This document shows, in pieces, positions 1 to 12,390 of a stretch of DNA of 64,000 nucleotides. The notes below the pieces were generated by a model. The model worked only from the letters and a program-made list of their open reading frames with translations, did no database searches and was not told where the DNA came from. A program made the position numbers and the translations under genes. The stretch covers positions 33,889,495-33,953,494 of the forward strand of contig OY365813.1 in the NCBI GenBank assembly GCA_959347315.1. Reading direction: 5' to 3'. This DNA comes from Bimastos eiseni. Lineage: Eukaryota > Annelida > Clitellata > Crassiclitellata > Lumbricidae. Position 1 is the stretch's first letter. Each line of letters opens with the position of its first letter.

Positions 1-1322
1 GATATTAGTGTGTTACAGGTGAGTGACTTTGCTTTCAATTCGTTCTGCTATTTTTGTGGAGTGATTTCAGGTCAGGAGTGATATGATGGTGGTTGGGAAT
101 TTTGACTACGGCATAGGCGAGAGCATTCTGAATAACTTGGAGGGGGTTACAGACAGTCAATCAGACAGACAGACAGACAGACAGACTGAGGCAGTTGGTC
201 ATGTTTGTGTTTGTCTTTTCAGTTATACTGCGCTCAGTGGGTTGGCAAAGAGAACATTGCTTGCGGAGGAAGTATGCAGAACATCGCCAGGATTATCGAC
301 CGTGGAACTCTTAACGTTTGTGGACCACTGCAATTTCAATATTGTTTAGCAGATGTATTGCATTTTAATGAATTTTTAACCTTACCTTGGTTACCTAGTC
401 TTGCCTTAATCTCACCTGGTTTTATCTTACCTTCCATGGCCGTGGCTTACCTCTTCTTCGCTTCTTTACCAACCCAACTCTAAGACTAAGACTGCATTGG
501 CCCATCACAGGGCATTTGCTGTTGTGGGTCCATCTACCTGGAATGAACTTCCTCCATCACTAACGGCTAAACTAACGACTGGCTGACTCCATCGGCTGCT
601 CACTCTTTAAAGGTGTTTCTTTTTCTCTGGGGTTTTCGTGTTGAGAATGTCTCTGAATTGTCGTTCTGTGAAAGGCGCTATATAAATCTAAAGATACGAT
701 ATCTCACCTTGTGTTTACTTAACATTTGTTCGTTATGATGATTTATATAGCGCCTCTTCAAGGTTCCTACTCAGGACTGCTCCCAAACCCAGAACAGCTG
801 AAAAGAGCAGTTTTTATATGGCAGGTATAAAAAGAGTCTGAGTTGACCCTGTGTGACAATCGGGAGCCTGTTCCAGAGCCAGGGACCATTTACTGAGAAG
901 GCATGATTTCGTTTAGTGGTTGTGCGTGTAATTGAGACGATAAACAGGTCTCGCTCAGTAGAGTGGAGAGAGTGACGTACCTTGTGCACTCAAAGTAGAT
1001 CAGAAGAGGTTGCAATGATGTAAAGCTCTATTCTCTAATTCATTGCTGTTCAAATTTCGACCCATGAGATGCTTTTAAGTGTCAGCCCGAGATTGCTAAA
1101 TTTGTGTAATTTAACCTCATCTACCTAAATCCATCCTTTCTTACTTTACCCCATCTTATTAATCGCTGTGGGCCTTATACCACTTGGAATGGGCTTCCTC
1201 GGATCTCTGGTTTTTACCTAAGAACTCCTCATCTGCTTTCTACTCCTCTTAAATCTGTTCTCTTCGGCCGTGGTTGGACTGGGAGAATTTCTTGAAGAGG
1301 CATTATATCAATTTCTATTGGT

Positions 1323-1418
<96 letters not shown>

Positions 1419-1584
1419 TGACTGACTGATTGATTCCCTATTGTATTTCCTATAGACCGTCGGTCAGCTGGCCAACCTGCCTAAGGGAGTCTACGCCATG
1501 GACAACGATCGTCAAGATGTGCGGCCACTCCTCGCAGCTGCCGCATCCAACAAGATCTACCTGCTCAAACAGGTCGTCAAGTAG
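1..1584 (+). CDS. C-terminal exons of an unidentified gene (possible beta-propeller end)
   Basis: Three phase-0 coding pieces join cleanly: 1-18 (donor CAG/GTGAGT), 223-315 (acceptor TTTTCAG, weak donor GTTTGT) and 1456-1584 (acceptor CCTATAG), ending in TAG. The upstream part lies outside the window. The joined C-terminus of about 79 residues contains ENIACGGSMQNIARIIDRG, then GQLANLPKGVYAMDNDRQD, and ends SNKIYLLKQVVK. The CGGS turn followed by alternating hydrophobic strands would suit the last blade of a WD-type propeller, but I do not recognise the family. The weak point is the middle donor; reading through instead would give an alternative tail ending at about 483. The final acceptor lies just downstream of a GGCT microsatellite. 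Existence of the gene is likely; its function is unknown. Confidence 0.6.
495..695 (+). mobile_element. LINE 3'-end fragment (L2/CR1-like tail)
   Basis: Decayed coding sequence for the reverse transcriptase C-terminus is visible (AFAVVGPSTWNELPPSL, the common F-V-GP-WN-LP motif), followed by the tail GGCGCTATATAAATC. It is 5' truncated and lies in an intron of the upstream gene. Confidence 0.8.
738..1010 (-). mobile_element. LINE 3'-end fragment
   Basis: On the minus strand it reads HAFSVNGPWLWNRLP, the same reverse transcriptase C-terminal motif, and ends toward 738 with the reverse complement of the GGCGCTATATAAAT tail. Opposite in orientation to the copy just before it. Confidence 0.8.
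1145..1312 (+). mobile_element. LINE 3'-end fragment
   Basis: Reads CGPYTTWNGLPRISG in one frame, a degenerate WN-LP motif, and ends with a decayed GAGGCATTATATCAAT tail. Confidence 0.55.
1323..1429. repeat. (GGCT)n microsatellite passing into (GACT)n
   Basis: About 23 perfect GGCT units, then a few GACT/GATT units, ending about 25 bases before the acceptor of the last exon of the upstream gene. It replaces much of the usual polypyrimidine tract region. Confidence 0.95.
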
Positions 1585-2284
1585 TCTGCCTCAGCAACCA
1601 ACTCGTCGGGTTTTTCTTGCAGTGGAAGACTTCTTTCAAAGAAGAATGTGTTTCTGGAAAATTTTCGACAAACAGTATTAATACTGTGTGATTCGATGTT
1701 AGGAATCTCGTTGTGATGGGACCTCTGCCATTAACGTCAACTATCACAAGAGTATCGCAAGATCATAATTAATTAATCATTATAATTTACTTGGGAGTTT
1801 GGGTATGTGGGAACGAGTGCCTTGTTGGTTCAAGTTCCATTGTCGACAATTTTAAATTTTGACCCGACCCACCCCGTTTAAAAATATTTTTGCAGTTGGC
1901 TGTGCCTTTATTATAATGCCGCCTTTGCCAGCTACATCAACTATCACAAGATGATAACATAATCATAATTGATTAATTATTATAATAGTTCTGAGTATGC
2001 TAAAGCGAGCACCTCGTTTTTCCAGTGTCAACACTTTGATGTTCTGTCTTCCCCCTTTAAAAATATTCACGTGGTAGCTTGTGTATTTATTATAATTTGA
2101 CACAACCTTTCCCAGCAATTATCGCTAGATCACCATTTATTAGTTATTATAAATGCTCAGGGTATCCTGGAGCGTGCGTCGTGGGCAATTGAAATTGGAC
2201 GGAGGTTGCATTGCGGCGAGGTTCATCCTGAAAGTTTCCTCTGATGTTTTGTACCTTTGATTGTCCATGTCCTTGTTTCTGTCC

Positions 2285-2361
2285 TCAGTTCCTGATTCCA
2301 GCCATTGCAGGGAAGGTTTATGAATAAATGATCTCCATTGTCCTTGGTCATTGGTTGAGTC
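2285..2361 (-). mobile_element. LINE fragment, part 1 (split by a hAT insertion)
   Basis: Reverse complement of a LINE reverse transcriptase C-terminal segment that also occurs at 29761-29945. It continues after the hAT element at 3347. The antisense copy carries an AATAAA at 2323-2328 that is also present in the sister copy. Confidence 0.75.
2323..2328 (+). terminator. candidate poly(A) signal AATAAA for the upstream gene
   Basis: It lies 739 bases after the TAG of the upstream gene and is the first clear AATAAA I noticed. It falls inside antisense LINE sequence, so the signal may be transposon-supplied. No transcript evidence. Confidence 0.4.
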
Positions 2362-3346
2362 CAGGGCTGTTAAATCGCGATAAAGTATCGCGATGCTTTG
2401 GTATCGCGATACTTTTGTCAGTATCGCAGCGAGTATCGCGATAGTTTTATTTTCACGATACCTATTTTTAGCCTGTCAGCGATACTTGATACAAATACTT
2501 TTTCTCCCTGAAATTTATGTCATTTCTCAAGAAATATGAGAAGTTAATCGTTCCGCTTTGATAAGTTTATGCCTATATACATATAGCCTCTTTCGGCCAT
2601 ATAGATCTATCCTTGTCGTGAACGTATATGTATGGAATAATTTGTGAATAGAGAAATGACCGAAATAGGCCTGTGTCCTTTTGCGTTCACTGGTAGAAGT
2701 GGTTTGCCTGTAATTATTTGGCTGCTTCAAAGACATTGTGATTGGCCCAATTAAGTACCAATATGCACAGGATTGGAAAGTCCGTATAGTCTATATGTTC
2801 ATTCGTGTCAACAGTTTTGGCGATATTCGGAATCCAGAAGTTTAAATCCTTTTAAAATGAGCTTAAATAATAAGTTAATTTATCAACCTTTAGTCATGAA
2901 GACAAATTTACGAATAACTACCGAGTATGTCAGCAAAATGTAAAAAATACAATGTAAAATTCACAATGTAAAAAATACCGTTGGATGTTTAAAGCGCCAT
3001 ATTTTCAATTAGAAGCAAAATTTAGATTGGGGCGACATCTGTGTTTAACAATGAAGCGTATATATATAGAATAATGACGAGTAACCATTCCTCTTATCTA
3101 GATTCCTTGTGATTAGCCAAATTTAGGAAATTTTATATAATTACCGGTGCATGATTTCTAATTCATGCTAAGGTTGAATTTAGCAAGCCTATTGAAAAGT
3201 ATTGGTAAAAGTATTGGTATTGGTATTGCAATACTTTTCAGAATAAGTATTGGTATTGGTACTGGTATTGCGATACTTTTAATTAGGAAGTATTGGTATT
3301 GGTATTGCTGATGCAATACTTTTTTCTAGTATTGTTAACAGCCCTG
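2362..3346. mobile_element. 985-bp non-autonomous hAT-type DNA transposon
   Basis: Perfect 12-base terminal inverted repeats (CAGGGCTGTTAA at the left, TTAACAGCCCTG at the right) are flanked by the 8-bp target duplication GTTGAGTC (2354-2361 and 3347-3354). The subterminal regions carry many TATCGCGATAC / AGTATTGGTATTG repeats. There is no transposase reading frame. An 8-bp duplication with CAGGG-type ends is the hAT signature. Confidence 0.9.
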
Positions 3347-3570
3347 GTTGAGTCCATTGCTTGCCTTAGTGTTAGTCCAATTGATGTTATGTCTTCATTT
3401 GTGTTGTCTATCCAGCGCAGTCTTCGTCTGCTTTTGTTTCTTTTTTATTTGGATCTTGCATGTAGTGCATTGTATGGGAGTCGGTCAACTGACATTCTCT
3501 CTCTCTCTCTCTCTACATGTATTCAAACTATCGGAGTCTTTCTTGAACGACTTTATGTTGCAGGGCTGTT
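3347..3570 (-). mobile_element. LINE fragment, part 2
   Basis: Continuation of the LINE fragment at 2285-2361; together they match, in antisense, the copy at 29605-29945. The open frames on the plus strand here are antisense artefacts. A short CT microsatellite lies inside. Confidence 0.7.
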
Positions 3571-5304
3571 TGCCTGTCTTAGGTCATCGTTGCTTATTTT
3601 CCCTACTCTTGAGTGCATTGCGATTTTCTTTAATCTGTCGTAAGTTAACCCTGTGCTATTTGAAACAGTCTTGCTTCTGGAATGATTTTATGCTAAGATT
3701 TGTCATCTTGTGCTCAAAATAGGACTTAATTATTTATGTATTTACAAGTATTTACCCATCAGACTCAGCAAAGATTCTTATGCAATTTTCAATTATATTT
3801 GATCATTTTGATATACTGTTAATTTTTATAATTATGTAAATCATTTTGCTGCTACTTTATATATGACAGAATGTTTTAATAATGACCTAATTGAATGATA
3901 TCCTGTTAAATTTATTGTTGATTGTTTATTTTATTCCCAATGAATTAATTATGACCTCCTTAAGTAATTTCTGAAATTATTATTTATATAGGACTTAATT
4001 GATTAATTATGACTTCGTTTGGTGACATTCTGATGATTTATATTTTAATTTAATAATTACTTATGATTGATCTACATGGCATTATTATAACCTATGCATG
4101 AGCTAATTCATAACTATATTTTTGCAGCTAATTAATTAATATGCTGATGATTTATTTGTGACCTAATTACCTGATTTATCGTTGTGTAAGATTTTTATAT
4201 GGCCGTATGAGTTTCGTGAACGGTGAAACGAAAGCAATATGATTGAGTTGCAATTGACGCTTTTGGGTTTAAGTTTGTATAGTTTTTTTAACATTATAGA
4301 AAATGTGGACTAGGATTAAATAGAGAATATTTTATGTATGAATCACAGGCATTTTGTATGGAATTAATATTGTTTTAAAGCTTTTACAATTATTTTGTGC
4401 CTGATATTAGCTTTAGAGAGGCAGACTTGTCTTTATTATTATTTTTTTATTACTGTTATTATTATTAATATTGTTAATATCATTAATATTATCATCATTT
4501 CGGTAAATATTTTCCTATTTTTATTATATCAACTATTATTGCTATTATTATTTTTTTAATATTATTTTTTTTACTTTTTGTGACTATTATTATTTTTCCA
4601 TTTATTATTACTATTTCTATTATTGCTATTATTACTTTTTTAGTATTATTTTTTTTAATATTACTATTTTTCCTGTTGGGAACATTTGATTGATCCCTCC
4701 TGAGTTACTCTTATTATTGCCATTATCATTATTATTATTGTCTATGTTATCGTTGTTATTATTATTATTATTATTATTATTTTTATTATCATTGTTACTG
4801 TATATTTTCTGTATTGTTTTCTGATAATTATATTTTTAGTTAATTTCCAAGTATTTCCTTTTTGTTAGAATTTACTAGTATTATTTCACCAGTATTACGT
4901 ATTTCTCTAATTATCGATTTGCACTTTTCCAGGTTCTATGATAGCAACTGACTCTTTTTGTCAATGAACAGCTTGTAAAATGTAACAGGATAGTACCTTG
5001 GAACTACTAATAACATTGAACTTTGTTGTGAGCCGCTGATAACCGTGTTCAGCTAATAGTATTGAACTGCTAGTAACGCTCAAATGCTGTTAGTATTGAA
5101 CGGCTAGTTCCACTGAACTGCTAGTGGTATTAAACCACTTATAGTATTGAACTGCTAATGACATTTACTCTTTTTTACCATAGAAGCGCTACTATCACAT
5201 TGAATCTAATTTTGAAGTGCAAATTTTATTGAAAGGCTTTGGACGAGATTCAAATAAATTGAACAACTTTGAGTAAATATTTATTTTTAATAAAATTTAC
5301 TATG
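3571..5304. other. AT-rich region without a recognised gene
   Basis: Dominated by TTA/ATT/TAAT runs, especially 4430-4800 (ATT-rich). At 4995-5165 a degenerate array of about 22-bp units (AGTATTGAACTGCTAGT) is visible. No exon with supporting splice sites was found. Confidence 0.6.
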
Positions 5305-5765
5305 TCTTGTTAGCGTAGTGGCTTTGGTACTGGGCTTTCTTCCAAATGGTTCAGATCTCAGCAAGGGAATTTTTTATCGAGGTCTATGCACCACCTACGC
5401 CCCTAGCCAACTCTGCTATAATGAGTGCATTGACCGTACACCATCGGTGGGAAGATGAGACTGGGAGGAAGAGGACCGGCCTCCCAACTTCGAATACCAG
5501 GGCCAAGGGAATGAAAACTTGCTACATCTGGCTGCCTAAGGCAGAATATCATATATAGTTGTGCTGCCTAAGGCTGGCGAGCTGAATGGACAGCTCGTTT
5601 CATCCAACTTTCAACCTCAATGTTACAGGAACTCGGACAGCTTACCGACTACCCTTCTAAAAACCCTTTGAATTTGATGCAGCCTCCAGAAAGCTGGTTG
5701 CCTGTACCGTTGACCTTAGAGTGACACTTTAGGCTGCGAGAGAGATTCTGTATTTTAGGAGACCG
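5305..5765 (+). mobile_element. tRNA-derived SINE, near full length
   Basis: The head at about 5311-5385 has an A-box-like TAGCGTAGTGG and a B-box-like GGTTCAGATCTC, as in a pol III promoter derived from a tRNA. The body contains ATCGGTGGGAAGATGAGAC, repeated at 23435-23460 and, in reverse, at about 15315-15350. The 3' part (AGCTGGTTGCC ... TAGAGTGACACTTTAG) recurs around 15950-15990. Confidence 0.65.
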
Positions 5766-6650
5766 CGTCTCCTGCTTGAAAGCTAGTCTCCCATTTGGTT
5801 AATTCAGAATTTTTTAATTATACGCTATGTGGCGACACATGCGCTTGTCGGTGATGCAAATTAAGCCTACTTACTTACATACTTACCTAAGGGAGCTGAG
5901 CTGTCTCCCTAATATGCATAATCGGTGCGCTATCGTATCGTTGCAAGCAATAGTAAAGCAAGGAATCAGCGTCTTGACCTAGTTTCAGATGTGTACGTTT
6001 CTAGGGCATGGGAATGTCTACATCATCGGCATCGTGGAAGGATTCAAAAATTTCTCACAGACAGCTAACAACCATGACATAATAGTTATTGTTCCGCTGT
6101 TGCGGATGCTGTTTCCATGACAACCGTTCAGATTACCGATTATCGGCGATAATTTTAGGATAACGAATTTTTTTAGATTTTTCTCGAGCGTGCGAACTCC
6201 CCTTAGGCCTACTCCTTTTCTATTGAAACAGCCTGTTGCTCTTGACGATGCTTGTGATATAGACCTGACAAGACTAGCATGGTATGTTGCACTTTTTGTC
6301 ATTTATTTTTATAGCGACAGTTTGTCCATAACGTAGATTTAAACAATTCACGTAAAATGATGTTGCAGTTATGCTTTTGGGTGCGACCGGTTTATTTAGT
6401 GCAAAATATTGACAATAAATGTTCAGTTATTCTGGTGCTAATTAATTAATTTTAGAATGCCAATTTTTGGCTGAGCTTTTAAAACTTTGTGTTGAATCTG
6501 ATTATTATAGGGCCAACAATGTTGTCTTAGATTTTATAATTGACCTCATTCCCTAGATTTATCATTATGCAACTGGGTCATTCTGATTGTCTATCATTTT
6601 GCAACTAGGTCATCTCATTATCTGTAATTTATGGAACTAGGTCATCTGAC
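5766..6650. other. no gene recognised
   Basis: AT-rich sequence with short open frames on both strands that lack any recognisable motif or splice context. 6540-6650 contains several copies of AACTAGGTCATCT. Confidence 0.5.
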
Positions 6651-6842
6651 CAAAGCCGTACCTAGCTATAATTGAGCCTTATGCCTAGCTAATTGTGCCC
6701 TGTGCATAGCATCAATTTTGTGCCCCCACATTTGGAAAATAGTGCATTTTATGGAATAATAAGTTATTCCATCCTGAAATTTGAACCCTTTCCACATTTG
6801 AGCCCTGGGCCTAGGTCCCGCTGCCCCCTCGGTACGGCCCTG
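6651..6842. mobile_element. 192-bp hAT-type MITE
   Basis: Begins CAAAGCCGTACC and ends GGTACGGCCCTG (reverse complement CAGGGCCGTACC). Flanked by the exact 8-bp duplication CATCTGAC at 6643-6650 and 6843-6850. Too short to encode a protein. Confidence 0.85.
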
Positions 6843-6850
6843 CATCTGAC

Positions 6851-7502
6851 TGTCAATCAATGTGCAATTCTATCTATAATTATGCAACTAGGTCATCTGA
6901 TTGTCTACTTGTGGTCATCTGTGAAACTGGAACTCTATTTGTTGAAGAAACATTTTCAGATGCATTACCTAGGTTTTGGAATTATCTCCTCTTATCCATA
7001 TATTCTGCACAGTCGCTCTCCAATGTCTCTCTATGCCTAATGCTGATTTCTTTGAAATTCCTCTCTGTCTGAACTCTATTTTGGTGCATCATCTGTTGAA
7101 GCCCTGTGAGCTAGAAACTGGCATGATAGATGTTAACAACTACTAATGTTAATAAATTATAATATTCTATCAAGTACTTTCTTGATGGGTTAATTTTTAG
7201 TGTTTCTTGGAATTAATTAATTAATTAATTTGATGCGCTAAGACCACGTTGACTGGTTTCTCTTCTCAGGCTATTACTGTGACGATGAATGATTAAATGA
7301 GGGAATGAATCAATGAATAGTCAAATGATCAACAGATCGATAAGTCAATCAATTGCTCAATCAATCATACAGTTGATCTTATAATTCGTGCAACAATGGG
7401 ACCAGTTGTGCAATTGATCTATGAATCGGTCACTCACTCGATGAGTCTGTCAATCAATCAATCCATCAATCAGATCTTTTTTTATTAATCAATCAATGAA
7501 AT
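6851..7502. other. no gene recognised
   Basis: AT-rich. 7285-7490 is a degenerate ATCAATC/GATTGA-type simple repeat. Nothing else supported. Confidence 0.5.
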
Positions 7503-7610
7503 TTGATATAGCGCCTCTTCAGGAAATCTTCTCTGAGGCACTTCCAGTCCAACCACGGCCAAGGAGAACGGATTTAAGAGAAGAGTAGAAAGAAGATGAA
7601 GAGACCCTAG
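7503..7610 (-). mobile_element. LINE 3'-end fragment
   Basis: Starts with the reverse complement of the tail (TATAGCGCCTCTTCAGG) and continues into CAGTCCAACCACGGCC, matching in antisense the fragment at 1145-1312. Confidence 0.65.
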
Positions 7611-8214
7611 GGAAAATGCCAGAGATCCAGAACAAAACGCATAAACTACATAAGATGAAATATATTATGTTTCCTTTAATATTTGCAGAAATAAGGAAGA
7701 CTTTTGAGTTGGATTATAAAATTATTTCTTTAGTACTCAGCTGGTGCATAATTTTTGACAAGATTGAGAAACTCAGGTGCGTTTTTCTATCTACCTTACC
7801 TGTCACTGTCAATCATTGACTAGCAACAAAGAAACGCACCGACAGTCAGCGATGGATCAATGCTTGTAAAAACCTATTTTTGGCCGAGACATTGTCCAAA
7901 ACCAGTTATTGTCAGTAACTGTTGTTGCTTCTACTTTCCATAGTATAGAAAATGCCAAATCATATTTAACCACACATATCGTTTGTTTATGACATAATGC
8001 TGCTCCTAGTGTTTTAAATCTATTCTAACCTGTGTTACTTGAGCTTATTCTATGGTGTCACCCTCTAAGTCTGAGGTTTGGAAATACCGTCCCACAGAAG
8101 ACAAAAATAGAACCTTTAGTTTGAGGTTAGATTATCAGCCACTGCTGTTAAATAAATTACAAGCTAGTAAATAGTTAGATTGAAGATTTAAAAAATAATT
8201 CATAGTTACTATCA

Positions 8215-8420
8215 CTGCCATGAGGTTTCTGTCATTTTGCCATTGTTGGCTAAGAGGCTTTCCATTTTTGCTGAGAGTCACTTGCCATTTTGCTAGTAGG
8301 TTTCTACAATTTATAACAAGAGGTTTTTTACACTTTTTCCAGGAGGTTTCTGCCTTCACTGCCAAGAGGTATTTACTAGTTTGGCCAAAAGCTTTCTACC
8401 ATTATTGCCAAAAACTTAAT
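8215..8420. repeat. degenerate tandem repeat, about 28-30-bp unit
   Basis: Several diverged units built on GAGGTTTCTGCCATTTTTGCCAA. The open frames through it on both strands follow from the repeat and are not credible genes. Confidence 0.55.
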
Positions 8421-9239
8421 GTCTTCATGATATGAGTTGAGACAGAAAACATTTAGTTAAGCCAATGTTAAAATGCAATGGTTATTTAATCAAGCATTTA
8501 TGTAGCGCCCCTTCAAGATATCTACTCAGATGTGAATGAACTTACTAAATTAACTTAATTTATTCATTATAATTATGATCAAGAAAACATTTAGTTAAGC
8601 CAATGTTTAGCAGAGGTTGAGATAACTAATAATTTATTCATGATATGCAAATGGTTAGATGCACATATACAAATTTGAACAGAGACGTACAAGATAATGT
8701 TTTTACACTGTGCTCTAAATTCAGCAGAAGTATTTTCTTAAATGTTCTGGAAGCTTATGATAAGAGTATCAATGGTGTCAGTAACAAAGGTGATAGTATC
8801 GTGACTATTGGTTTGCACCGGTTGACATTCTGGCGACACTTTTTTGCTATTGTTTAGTTGGAGTCCTCGGACTTCATACCATATCGACAATGGTCTTTAG
8901 TAGTGGCTGTAATCAGGGGCCATCTATATAGTCTGGGGTCAATCGGGATGATGCAGCTACGTTGAGTACACCCCGAGCATGCACAGAACAGGTGAAATAC
9001 ATGTTCCAGAGTCGCTTGTTCACTCCATGCATACTCGGGAACGATTTGGTATCCACCTTTTGGTGACGGATCCTCGATATTATTGTGTTCAAGGTCCGAT
9101 TGTCATTGACTGTACAGCAATAGTTCTTTGTTCTTTCCAGACATTTTCATGGAAGTAAATACTTGAAGCATTAGTTCTGCATGCCTCAGACTAGTATGGT
9201 CCTTGAAAGTGTATGATTTATAGTGGATTGATCTTTATT

Positions 9240-9310
9240 TCATATATATCTAATATATATATATAATATATATATATATATTATATATATATATTATATA
9301 AATATATGCA
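9240..9310. repeat. (TA)n microsatellite
   Basis: Interrupted TA/AT repeat of about 70 bases. Confidence 0.9.
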
Positions 9311-9439
9311 GGTCAATGATTTGTTTCACTTGCCTCTATTCTGGTTTTATGCGGTCTGTCTGCCTTGTTACAACTCACTTCTCATTGGAATTGCGAAACG
9401 AGAGCTGCACAAACTATGAGTGATTCAAAGGTTGCTAGA

Positions 9440-9880
9440 ACGTAACTCTAAGTATCAATATTTATTTGACAAGAAATATAACAATGCTCATTATATAAAT
9501 ATATGTAATTTACAAATGCTTTGACAAAGCTTTTAGTAGTAAACACATAATATATTTGAGAAGAAATATAACAGAACTCCTGATATCAATATATTTTATA
9601 AGTGCTATGCTTGATAAGAGCTTTAACAAAGCTTAGTATCAACATACATTTGACAAGAAAAATTTTACAAGGCTCTAGCTATCAACATATATTTGACAAG
9701 TGCTGTAGCGTAGCTCTTGCAATGGTAACAACGGATATTTGACATGATGTATTAGGAAGCTGTTGGTATCAACATAAAGTTATTCTTCAAGAGTCGCTAT
9801 TTTGATCCAAAGATACAATACGATACGATATATTAACAAGAGCTATTGCAAAGCTCAAAATTTCAATATATATTACACCG
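9440..9880. repeat. degenerate tandem repeat, about 60-80-bp unit
   Basis: Recurring GTATCAACATATATTTGACAAG blocks, each followed by a variant of AAATATAACA and AGCTCTTG, in at least six diverged copies. No coding potential seen. Confidence 0.55.
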
Positions 9881-10004
9881 ATATGTAGAATTTTACGCAC
9901 TGGCCGCCCATCGAGTAAATATATTAGTTTTTAATCCCAAGCGACCCATTTGCTACATGTATGTGGTTCGTCAATGTTAGAAACTGTTCCAGACATTTCC
10001 AAGC

Positions 10005-10283
10005 GACGACCTTGAGTATTTGGTCGTACATTAATCTCCAAATTTAATCGATGGTGTTCGTTAATGTTCCGTGATCCATCCGCATATTAGTTACGCTCTG
10101 AAGGGGGTTTAGGAATTCGGCGATTTTGCGTAAGGGTGCGTATGGCTGGGGAAGGGTCCCAAAAAATGTGTACGTTCGCAAATACAACTGTCTAATTATG
10201 ACGTCCACATTATGGAATATTAAGGAATGAAAACCCAATCACAGACTAAATTCCTGCTTAATAAATTTTATGTAGAAATAAAA
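10005..10283. repeat. dispersed repeat copy left of the minisatellite
   Basis: 10117-10283 (from TTCGGCGATTTTGCGTAAGG to ATTTTATGTAGA) recurs almost unchanged at 12217-12383. Its upstream part (ACCTTGAGTATTTGGTCG ... CTCCAAATTTAATCGATG) resembles 10565-10625, so the unit family is present at least three times around the minisatellite. Confidence 0.75.
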
Positions 10284-10864
10284 CTTTATAAAATATAAGT
10301 GTTGTTAGTATTTCTTTTCTTCATAACAGTTAAGAAATGTTAGCTGTGAAATATGATGCTTTACAGCTCAAATGTGGATAGGCATGGGAGGAGTCCACAA
10401 ATGTACGCGATGCAACAGAGGACGAGGGAGGGTCCGAAAAAACCATTTTTTACGTGTGTAATATATGGATGGGCCCCTATGCATAAGTTCTCGTAATGAC
10501 TGAATGGGAGCACAGTTATAGGGGAGACGGGGGGAGGGGTGCTGATCGAACAGACATCTCGTAGCATCGACCTTGAATGTTTGGCGATGCTTTAGTCTCC
10601 AAATGTAGTCGATGCTGTTCATTAAGCCGTCGAATCCGTTCCATTGTGAATTGTCTGTCACGGTGACGACCGATTCGACCTGGCCGACAATCCGCTTTGA
10701 TGTTTCGTGACGGTGTTTATGTCATCGTCACAGCGTTGCAGATCGTCGTTACCTGACCTCTTGACCCTTCGGGGAAGAGGGCGAAGTTCAGATTTCTGTG
10801 GGGTAATCGGATCTGGGGATGGTAGGGGGCCAAGCGCTTGGTGACACAATCGACAGGCAAACAC

Positions 10865-11880
10865 AGTTACACACTGACACAGACAGACAGAGTGACAGAC
10901 AAATAGACACACAAAGACACAGACACACAAACACACAGACACACAAACACACAGACACACAAACACAAAGACACACAAACACACAGACACACAAACACAC
11001 AGACACACAAAGACACAAACACACAGACACACAAACACAAAGACACACAAACACACAGACACACAAACACAGAGACACACAAACACACAGACACACAGAC
11101 GCACAAACACACAGACACACAAACACCCAAACATACAGACACACAAACACACAGACACACAAACACACAGACACACAAACACACAGACACCCAAACATAC
11201 AGACACACAAACACACAGACGCACAAACACACAGACACACAGACACACAAACACACAAACACACAGACGCACAAACACACAGACGCACAAACACACAGAC
11301 ACACAAACACACAGACACACAAACACACAGACACACAAACACACAGACACACAAACACACAGACACACAAACACACAGACACACAGACACCCAAACATAC
11401 AGACACACAGACACACAAACACACAGACACACAAACACACAGACACACAGACACACAAACACAGAGACACACACACACACAGACACACAAACACCCAAAC
11501 ATACAGACACACAAACACACAGACGCACAAACACACAGACACACAAACACACAGACACACAAACACACAGACACCCAAACATACAGACACACAAACACAC
11601 AGACGCACAAACACACAGACACACAAACACACAGACACACAAACACACAGGCGCACAAACACACAGACGCACAAACACACAGACGCACAAACACACAGAC
11701 ACACAAACACACAGACACACAAACACACAGACACACAAACACACAGACACACAAACACACAGACACACAAACACACAGACACACAGACACCCAAACATAC
11801 AGACACACAGACACACAAAGACACAAACACACAGACACACAAACACAAAGACACACAAACACACAGACACACATAGCTGA
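10865..11880. repeat. 1-kb minisatellite, 16-bp unit ACACAGACACACAAAC
   Basis: An almost uninterrupted array of about 63 units with point variants (ACGCACAAAC, ACACCCAAACATACAGAC, CAAAGACAC). The variants form a higher-order pattern, for example ACACCCAAACATACAGAC recurs about every 60-300 bases. Long open frames in several frames on both strands come from the lack of stops in the unit and are not genes. Confidence 0.95.
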
Positions 11881-11897
11881 GTTCATGCGTACTTTAG

Positions 11898-11929
<32 letters not shown>

Positions 11930-12109
11930 TATTTATATATATATATTTATATATATATGTAAACATACTTGTATACATACTAGCATCAGGAACTGATAAA
12001 AATGATGATGTATGTATGTAGAGTATATCTATGTATGCGTATCTTCAGTATATGTATGTTTAATATACTATGACGTCGCCCTCCTTCTTTACCCAGGCTT
12101 GGGACTGGC

Positions 12110-12390
12110 ACTCAGTTTTCGATTAACTGATCGCATGGTAGGTCGCTATGGACTCCATCCGATGACCCTAAGGAGGCTAATAAAATAATAATAACGAGGG
12201 TGCCAAGGAGGCTTAGAATTTCGGCGATTTTGCGTAAGGGTGCGTATGACGGGGGAAGGGTCCCGAAAAATGTGTACGTTCGCAAATACAACTGTCTAAT
12301 TATGACGTCCACATTATGGAATATTAAGGAATGAAAACCCAATCACAGACTAAATTCCTGCTTAATAAATTTTATGTAGAATTAAAACAT
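12110..12390. repeat. dispersed repeat copy right of the minisatellite
   Basis: 12217-12383 repeats 10117-10283 in the same orientation with few differences. The two copies flank the minisatellite and an (AT)n tract at 11905-11960. Confidence 0.8.

Noticed and set aside
10658..11886. Overlapping open frames of 339-404 codons on both strands rich in Cys/Val or His/Thr
   Set aside because: They arise from the 16-bp minisatellite unit, which lacks stop codons in several frames; no domain, splice or start context supports a protein.
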